This document shows, one piece after another, positions 33,806 through 38,652 of a stretch of DNA of 38,652 bases. How positions within the stretch are numbered: position 1 is the first letter of the stretch; every line of letters begins with the position of its first letter. This DNA comes from Paraburkholderia tuberum STM678 (lineage in GTDB: Bacteria > Pseudomonadota > Gammaproteobacteria > Burkholderiales > Burkholderiaceae). Below the pieces are notes generated by a model. The model did not search any database, was not told the DNA's origin, and was given only the letters and a program-made list of their open reading frames with translations. A program made the position numbers and the translations under genes. The DNA lies in NCBI RefSeq assembly GCF_902833905.1, contig NZ_CADFGP010000062.1:1-38652 (forward strand), given 5' to 3'.

Positions 33806-34255
33806 ATGGACTTAGCCGCACTATTGCCCTCGATCCTGCCTGGTGCGATTGCTTGGGCGGAACAGCAGTCCGCGTTGGTGCTCTCGACCGGCGCACCCCT
33901 CTCGCAACACTGCATAGCAGACGCGCGAGCGGTGGGTGTGCAAGCGCCGGAGTTAATCCGGGTCGCCATCGTCACGAGCTTGCCGCTGCCGCACGATCCA
34001 ACTCTGAGAAGCGTAGCGATCAGCACAGGATTACTGGGTCCGAACATGGTGGGGCTAACATTGGGTCATGCCGTCATTGTCGTCAACGGGCACGCCACTC
34101 GCCGATTATTGACCCATGAATTCCGACACGTTCACCAGTATGAAACTGCCGGTTCGATTGCAACTTTTTTGCCGATATATTTGCAGCAGATTGCGACATT
34201 CGGGTATGAGCAAGCGCCACTCGAAGTTGACGCGCGACAGCATGAAATGAACTAG
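33806..34255 (+). CDS. Hypothetical protein with HExxH-like motif
   Basis: This 149-residue protein carries THEFRHVHQYE near residues 104-114, an HExxH zinc-peptidase-like motif, followed about 24 residues later by EVDAR, where a third ligand could lie. This arrangement is seen in DUF4157-type proteins found near toxins and phage genes. No signal peptide is obvious. GGAAGGA precedes the ATG. Function unknown; catalytic activity is not certain. Confidence 0.55.
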   Translation: MDLAALLPSILPGAIAWAEQQSALVLSTGAPLSQHCIADARAVGVQAPELIRVAIVTSLPLPHDPTLRSVAISTGLLGPNMVGLTLGHAVIVVNGHATRRLLTHEFRHVHQYETAGSIATFLPIYLQQIATFGYEQAPLEVDARQHEMN

Positions 34256-34267
34256 GAAAATCACGGC

Positions 34268-34504
34268 ATGAACATCGTCTTGTGCGTACTCGCGGTTTCT
34301 ATCGTTGCGGGTGTGGTCTACGTCTGGAACGACCGGTTTCGGCGCTTGCCGTTGACTGTGTTTGGAATCGAGAACGTACAATGCATCGGCACGTGGGGAG
34401 TCTCCAGCTTGGCGCTAGTCGGTTTGGTCGCGCGGTTGGATGACAAGCGCAGAATGGCGAGCAGTGAACAAACGGCAAACTCGCGGCAATCGACGCCGAA
34501 TTGA
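34268..34504 (+). CDS. Small membrane protein
   Basis: This 78-residue protein has two hydrophobic segments: LCVLAVSIVAGVVYVW near the start, and WGVSSLALVGLVA. The tail is polar (DDKRRMASSEQ). It starts 12 bases after the preceding gene and overlaps the next frame, so it is part of the same run. No family is recognised. Confidence 0.5.
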   Translation: MNIVLCVLAVSIVAGVVYVWNDRFRRLPLTVFGIENVQCIGTWGVSSLALVGLVARLDDKRRMASSEQTANSRQSTPN

Positions 34505-34880
34505 AGCTGCGCGGTGTCGCGGCGAAAGACCAGGGAAAACGGCGACGAAAGCACATGGCAACGCGGAAAAGTTGGTTCGTTGGCTGAGACAACATCAGCC
34601 AGCTACGGTCGCGCAGATCGCAGCTAATCGAGTGATGGATTCGCGGGACGCGTCGGATGCAGTCCAGTACGGCGTGCGTCATGGTGTTTTTGAACGGGTG
34701 AAGCGGCCTGGTGCGAGCGCGAACGAACGTGTTCAGTACCGCTTGACGGGGCAACCGCTGCCGACACTCAAATCAACGCCCGCCCCTTCGTTCGATGGGC
34801 TGCTTCAAGCGTGGGGCATTGCAAGCACTCCGCCGCGCTTGGCAACGCGCACGTCGCACAAATCGCAGTTGGCCGACTAG
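34464..34880 (+). CDS. Small winged-helix-like protein
   Basis: The middle of the protein (LVRWLRQHQPATVAQIAANR, then DASDAVQYGVRHGVFERVKR and QYRLTG) follows the pattern of a short winged helix-turn-helix domain. The N-terminal 40 residues are basic and low in complexity. Start choice is uncertain: the ATG at 34440 lies inside the previous gene without a good ribosome site, and I prefer GTG 34464. The gene ends just before the IS5 remnant. It is possibly a regulator or small DNA-binding protein. Confidence 0.5.
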   Translation: MNKRQTRGNRRRIEAARCRGERPGKTATKAHGNAEKLVRWLRQHQPATVAQIAANRVMDSRDASDAVQYGVRHGVFERVKRPGASANERVQYRLTGQPLPTLKSTPAPSFDGLLQAWGIASTPPRLATRTSHKSQLAD

Positions 34881-34966
34881 GGAAACACTGATTTATTTCG
34901 TGCGACCGTCATCGCAGATGTGGTCGAGGGCGTTGTAGAAGAAGTTCACGGGACGGACGATCGACG

Positions 34967-35320
34967 ATGAAGCGGCAGATCAGCTTTGCGGAAGCGGAAA
35001 GTGCGGGCGAGAAACGTGTGACGAGACGCCAGCGCTTTCTGGCCGAAATGGAGCGCGTCGTGCCTTGGTCGCGCTTGCTGGCGGCGATCGAGCCGCACTA
35101 CCCGAAGGGCGGGCGAGGTCGGCCGCCGATCGGCTTGGAGCGTATGCTGCGCATCTACTTTCTGCAGCAGTGGTACGGTCTGTCGGACGAGGTCTGGAAG
35201 ATGCGTTGTATTGTCGTGGTCAACGAGTACGACAGACTGGTGCGAGAGACTAGGCTTCAGGCAATCGTTGAGGCAAATGAGAGTTTTTTTCGGCTGAAAC
35301 CGACAGCACGAAAAATCTGA
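34967..35320 (+). pseudogene. IS5-family transposase, N-terminal fragment
   Basis: The frame opens MKRQISFAEAESAGEKRVTR and continues RFLAEMERVVPWSRLLAAIE, then GRGRPPIGLERMLRIYFLQQ. This is the N-terminal domain of IS5-group transposases. After LSDEVWK the frame slips and the catalytic DDE part is absent, so the gene is dead. The sequence GGGAAACACTGATTTATT just upstream (34881-34898) may be the left inverted repeat. Confidence 0.85.
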
Positions 35321-35535
35321 AACGACCGCAAGGGAAAAGCATATACCAAGCCGACAGAGGGAGCCAAAGATCGCGATAAGCGGCCACGTCGTAACGAACG
35401 CATGTCGTAAAATGGGCTTCCCGGTTGACGGCTGCTCAGCGTTCAATGTCGGGGGCGTGGTCCGGTGAGCGAGCAGGCAAGTCACTGTCTGATGCAGAAA
35501 CTTACCGATCTGAGTGTTGGCCGCGCTTTGCTTGA
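35321..35535. other. No recognisable gene
   Basis: This is transposon debris downstream of the IS5 fragment. No coding pattern or structure is evident. Confidence 0.4.
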
Positions 35536-35655
35536 ATGCGCGCCGCGAAGCTGGTGCGCGACCCTGTAGGAGAGGCAGCGCTACTCGAACACCTGGAGCA
35601 AGCCAGGCTGTGTGCGGAAATTGAGCGTGATATCGAGAACGAGACTGAAGCCTAA
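35536..35655 (+). CDS. Possible short protein or gene tail
   Basis: A 39-codon frame starting MRAAKLVRDP has a regular acidic helix (GEAALLEHLEQARLCAEIER) and then a stop 12 bases before the next start. Codon use is plausible, and the sense looks like the C-terminal helix of a larger gene cut by the IS5 insertion. No function can be given. Confidence 0.3.
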   Translation: MRAAKLVRDPVGEAALLEHLEQARLCAEIERDIENETEA

Positions 35656-35667
35656 TTGGAAAGCAAT

Positions 35668-35940
35668 ATGTCAAACATCGATTGGAAAGAAGCGTTTCGA
35701 AAAGCATTGATCGAACTGGTCAACGCGCACATCAAGTCGCAAGGGATTCGACCCGAAGAAGCCGCTGCCGTGTTTGCTGAAGAAGCGAATACCGCGCTCG
35801 ATCACCTCGACTGGAAGCCTCACCCGCAACGCGCAGCGTCCGAGCATCTTGTAGCCGCCGCAGCGTGTTTGAACGATGGTCGGGTCATCCCGGTGCCTAA
35901 CTTCGATGTCCTGTTCCCAAACAGCGAAGCGGTTAATTGA
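35668..35940 (+). CDS. Hypothetical protein
   Basis: This 90-residue soluble protein opens MSNIDWKEAFRKALIELVNA and contains EEAAAVFAEEANTALDHLDW. GGAAAG five bases upstream supports the start at 35668 over the ATG at 35656. It is mostly helical with an unstructured end. No family is recognised. Confidence 0.5.
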   Translation: MSNIDWKEAFRKALIELVNAHIKSQGIRPEEAAAVFAEEANTALDHLDWKPHPQRAASEHLVAAAACLNDGRVIPVPNFDVLFPNSEAVN

Positions 35941-35981
35941 CACAGAGAAACGGTCGAACGAAGCCCAGCATTGCTGGGTTT

Positions 35982-36902
35982 TCAGTCTGTCGGGCGCTTA
36001 CGCGTCGGTTGCACCGATCGCGATGCTTCGAGTTGGCCGCGCAGTTGAGCAGCCTGCTCGCCGGCTGTTTTAGCCTCGCCTCGGGCGCGCTCGACAGCTG
36101 CCGCGGCCGTGGCAGCTTCGCGTTCGAATGCCTTCGCGCGGGCCTCGGTCGCCTGCAGCGATGCGCGCGTGTCGGCGAGCTCTGCGGAGAGCTTGTCAGC
36201 GCGTTGCTGTTGCGCCAATAGTGTCTCTTCGGCGCGCTCGCGTCGTGAGCTGGCGTCGGTCAGACGCCCCGTCAAATCGTCCTTCTGAGCCGCAAGCACT
36301 GCGGCCGACTGCTCAGCAGTCACGCGCGCATGTCGCTCCGTGCTGAGCTCGGCGCGAACGGCTACGAGGTCCGCTTCAAGCCTCGGCATTGCTTCGAGAC
36401 GTAACAAAGCCTTGGCGAGCTCCGTGCGAGCCTGCTCGGCTGCCTCACGCTCACGCACAGCCTCTATGCGTGCGGCGTCCAGGTCGGCAGACAGTTGGCT
36501 TGCCTTGCCTTCCGCCTCAGCCTTCTCGATCGCGAGCCCCTCGATTTCCTCCTCGCGTGCAGCAATTAGTTCGGCCTGTCGCTCATTCTCCGTGGCAAGG
36601 TCGGCGGCTTCCTGCTGCTGCTCGGCGAGTTCAGCTTCGAGCGTCGCTCGAGCTGCTGTCAGTTCCGCATCCATAAAGTCGATCAGCGCCTTTTGAAGCG
36701 CCGGCGGAAGTGCGAGCGCCGCCGTTGCCTGCCGCACCTGCCCTGCTTTCCACCGTTGCAAGAGCTTATTGATCGTTCCCATGCTGCCGGTGTTACCCAA
36801 GCGCTCGCGAACCGCTCGCGACGTTGGCTTGATGCCCTCAACCTTCATCGCATCAGCGACGGCGGTGACCTGTTCGGCCGTAATAGTGGCTTCGCGACCC
36901 AT
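35982..36902 (-). CDS. kfrA: KfrA-family DNA-binding coiled-coil protein, copy 2
   Basis: This 306-residue protein has the same layout as the copy at 30658. Its first 45 residues are nearly identical, including RERLGNTGSMGTINKLLQ, and the coiled coil keeps the same length and register, with most differences in residues 140-220. Both genes keep intact frames and operators, so both are probably functional. Two copies about 5 kb apart on one strand suggest duplication of a maintenance segment, or fusion of two related plasmid segments. Confidence 0.92.
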   Translation of the reverse strand: MGREATITAEQVTAVADAMKVEGIKPTSRAVRERLGNTGSMGTINKLLQRWKAGQVRQATAALALPPALQKALIDFMDAELTAARATLEAELAEQQQEAADLATENERQAELIAAREEEIEGLAIEKAEAEGKASQLSADLDAARIEAVREREAAEQARTELAKALLRLEAMPRLEADLVAVRAELSTERHARVTAEQSAAVLAAQKDDLTGRLTDASSRRERAEETLLAQQQRADKLSAELADTRASLQATEARAKAFEREAATAAAAVERARGEAKTAGEQAAQLRGQLEASRSVQPTRKRPTD

Positions 36903-36913
36903 GATAATTTTCG

Positions 36914-36953
36914 ATACGTTACGTTATGATTGATATCATACGTTACGCTATGA
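36914..36953. promoter_or_regulatory. Putative KfrA operator, two sites, copy 2
   Basis: Sites ATACGTTACGTTATGA (36914-36929) and ATACGTTACGCTATGA (36938-36953) start 24 bases apart, 12 bases upstream of the KfrA start. The architecture is identical to 31593-31632. Cross-regulation of the two genes is likely. Confidence 0.75.
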
Positions 36954-37075
36954 AAATAGCAACTCAATTTTGCGTTGAACTACCGATCAACAATAAAAGC
37001 AACACCAATTTACAATTAATCGGGGTGGCGTAGAATAGTGTCTGTTTCCCCGAGACCACCGCCGCGAGGATAGTC

Positions 37076-37534
37076 ATGGCAACCGACACCATCGATCAAA
37101 AGACCCTTTCCCAGCTCGTTGAAGCCGGCGCAGTCCGTGCAGCACACGTCGTTGGCCACGGTAACGGCTGGACGATCGCGGCAAAATATGGCCTCACCGA
37201 ACGTTTTTTGTCGGCCAAACGTGGCGACGTGCGGGTGTTTCGGAAGCTCGAAACGCTCGTTGGCTTTCTGCGCGACATGGGTATCAGCCATTTCGAAGTC
37301 GACGCGGCCGACTACGATCCAAATTCGATCGAACGCACGACTCGGCCTGATCGATCTGCTGCGTTGAAGGAAGCACATGCTGCGCGCGCCTATGACAAGT
37401 GGTTTCGTGAACAGGTGCAGGAGTCGCTAGACGATCCGCGCCCGAACGTGCCGCACGCGCAGGTACAGAAGGAAATGGCCGTAAAAAAGGCGGCGTTGCG
37501 CAAGCAGCTCGCGCGCGGCGGGGCTAAATCTTGA
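37076..37534 (+). CDS. Antitoxin-like stability determinant
   Basis: This is a 152-residue protein. The C-terminal third (AYDKWFREQVQESLDDPRPN, then VPHAQVQKEMAVKKAALRKQ) is the RelB/StbD-type toxin-binding tail common in plasmid stability modules. The first 90 residues form a separate domain (GNGWTIAAKYGLTERFLSA and LVGFLRDMGISHFEVD) of unknown role. The stop overlaps the start of the downstream toxin (TTGA). GAGGATAGTC precedes the ATG. Such pairs are usually repressed by the antitoxin-toxin complex. The assignment rests on gene order and the C-terminal pattern. Confidence 0.72.
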   Translation: MATDTIDQKTLSQLVEAGAVRAAHVVGHGNGWTIAAKYGLTERFLSAKRGDVRVFRKLETLVGFLRDMGISHFEVDAADYDPNSIERTTRPDRSAALKEAHAARAYDKWFREQVQESLDDPRPNVPHAQVQKEMAVKKAALRKQLARGGAKS

Positions 37535-37983
37535 TCGCGGAGTGGCGCGCGATCGCGCGCGAGGAGCGCAGCAGCCTGTTTGACTACATTGCACAGGACA
37601 ACCCAAACGCCGCGCTTGAGCTCGACGACCGGATCGAACGACAGACCGACGCCCTACCCGACCGTCCCGAGCTGTACAAGTCCGGACGAGTGCGTGGCAC
37701 CCGAGAAATGGTCCTGACGCCAAATTATGTGTTGGTCTATCGCATCAGGAAACAGGCCGGAGTGATTGAAATTGTGCGCATCATCGGTGCACGACAAAAC
37801 TATCCAAAGGGCAAACGCAGCCCCCTTAGCGCATCCGAAGTCCGGCAAGTGGCACGACGTCGACCGGCGTCGAAATTCACAACTGGAATACAGACCGTCG
37901 AAAGAAAGAATATTCATCTGGCATCGGAGATGCCAACGCGTTGTTATTGCAAGAGATGGAGCTTGCTGGCACAGTCGCTTTGA
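37531..37983 (+). CDS. ParE/RelE-family toxin
   Basis: Residues 1-95 match the ParE/RelE fold: AEWRAIAREERSSLFDYIAQ, then LPDRPELYKSGRVRGTREMV, NYVLVYRI and VEIVRI-like IEIVRIIGARQNYP. The start is TTG, overlapping the antitoxin stop. Family members end near IGARQxxP at about 95-100 residues; here the frame continues for about 50 more residues of irregular composition, so the native stop may have been lost. Whether the long form is active cannot be told from sequence. Confidence 0.78.
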   Translation: MIAEWRAIAREERSSLFDYIAQDNPNAALELDDRIERQTDALPDRPELYKSGRVRGTREMVLTPNYVLVYRIRKQAGVIEIVRIIGARQNYPKGKRSPLSASEVRQVARRRPASKFTTGIQTVERKNIHLASEMPTRCYCKRWSLLAQSL

Positions 37984-38002
37984 CCCACGATAGGGGAACC
38001 GT

Positions 38003-38077
38003 ATGGCACGCAAAAAAATGTTCGTCAGCTTCGACTATGACAACGACGCTGACCTCAAAATGCTTCTGGTCGGGCAA
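38003..38077 (+). pseudogene. TIR-like domain protein, N-terminal fragment
   Basis: MARKKMFVSFDYDNDADLKM and then LLVGQ is the first strand and helix of a TIR-like (DUF1863/ThsB-type) domain. A good AGGGGAA site precedes the ATG. Family members run on for over 100 residues with a second strand after this point, but here the sequence switches to an unrelated antitoxin remnant. The gene is truncated by a deletion or recombination. Confidence 0.5.
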
Positions 38078-38400
38078 TCGAGGAAGCCACTGAAGCAAGC
38101 GGGTGCGATTTCGACGCGGAGCAATCGGTTACACCCGCGGCCAGCTCATCTGAGGATGAACTGGCCGCCTCCCTCGATGCCGCACTGGCAGAGGCTGATC
38201 CGGCTGCTGCGATAAACGCTCTCGGCGGCCTAGCGAAGATGCGAGGTATGAGCAACGTCGCGAAAGAAACCGGCCTCGCTCGCGAAAGCCTTTATCGCGC
38301 GCTAAGTAGCGAAGGCAATCCGGAATTCGCCACGGTACTCAAAGTATTGACATCGTTGGGCCTTCACCTGTCTGCGACCAGGAACGTGGCCAGCGGCTAA
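38074..38400 (+). pseudogene. HTH addiction-module antitoxin, 5'-truncated
   Basis: The frame carries AALAEADPAAAINALGGLAK, then RGMSNVAKETGLARESLYRA, LSSEGNPEFATVLKVL and LGLHLSAT before the stop at 38398. This is the helix-turn-helix antitoxin of the HI1420 type (partner of HI1419-like toxins). No start codon with a ribosome site lies in frame upstream; a stop at 38050 closes it and the TIR fragment overlaps. The N-terminus has been replaced. It might still be expressed from an internal start. Confidence 0.6.
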
Positions 38401-38652
38401 GTATCCTGCCAGCTATGCCGAATTGCAGCTCGACGCCTAGGACACTTGCCTATGCAAATGGCCCTCACTCCGAAAACTTCAGAATAGATCAACTGGTTGC
38501 TGGTTTCGCTTTTGTGCGGGCGTGCATGATGTCAGCGACAGGTGAGAGTCGGTGAAGCGGGATCGATAGTTGCGGGAAATGGGGCTATCGGTTTGTCGAA
38601 GGCGACAATAGGGTCAGGATGGAAACAGATATGGTGTGACAGTTCATGGCGC
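38401..38652. other. No recognisable gene
   Basis: Nothing coding or structured is evident up to the window end. Confidence 0.4.

Overview
The window is GC-rich (about 65 percent, strong G/C at third codon positions) and looks like accessory DNA of a Burkholderia-type betaproteobacterium. Two KfrA-family genes, a ParE/RelE-type toxin-antitoxin pair, remnants of IS630, IS66 and IS5 elements and many broken genes point to a plasmid or a plasmid-derived island. I found no rRNA, tRNA or CRISPR array.

Positions 1-3635 hold debris around one intact gene: a polyketide synthase enoyl-reductase relic (minus), a Sfp-type phosphopantetheinyl transferase (1522-2268, plus), and IS630 and IS66 transposase fragments. 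From 16694 down to 3636 on the minus strand runs a tightly packed ten-gene polyketide operon. In order of transcription it encodes two small unrecognised proteins, an adenylate-forming acyl ligase, a FabG-like reductase, a free acyl carrier protein, a 2121-residue KS-AT-DH-KR-ACP-TE synthase, a type II thioesterase, an orphan HepT/DUF86-like protein, an SDR and a YhdH/AcuI-like reductase. The product is not recognisable. The synthase thioesterase has Cys where Ser is usual.

Positions 17498-30230 form a discrete mobile unit of about 12.7 kb. It has Tn3-like termini (GGGG ends, about 110 bp of imperfect inverted similarity) and a 5-bp target duplication GTACT, and it splits a PLD-family nuclease gene whose halves lie at 17285-17497 and 30231-30649. 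No transposase or resolvase is visible inside. The cargo is a proteusin (NHLP-type RiPP) pathway: a precursor with a nitrile-hydratase-like leader, a PoyD-like radical SAM epimerase, two paralogous radical SAM proteins of the RiPP maturation family 1, two SAM methyltransferase-like proteins (one with a TPR-like N-terminus), and a MetX-like acyltransferase with Cys in place of the nucleophilic Ser. The precursor C-terminus has a strict six-residue periodicity (N135, N141, N147, N153, D159, E165, with Gly three residues after most of them). That is the spacing of the Asn ladder in the pore-forming beta-helix of polytheonamide. This is the most interesting system in the window.

From 30.6 to 38.6 kb lies plasmid-maintenance-type DNA: two KfrA paralogues of equal length with near-identical paired operators, several small unknown genes, a 0.9-kb transposase-less cassette carrying a Mug/TDG-like DNA glycosylase and disrupting a small membrane-protein gene, an IS5 remnant, a toxin-antitoxin pair, and a truncated TIR-like gene joined to an antitoxin remnant.
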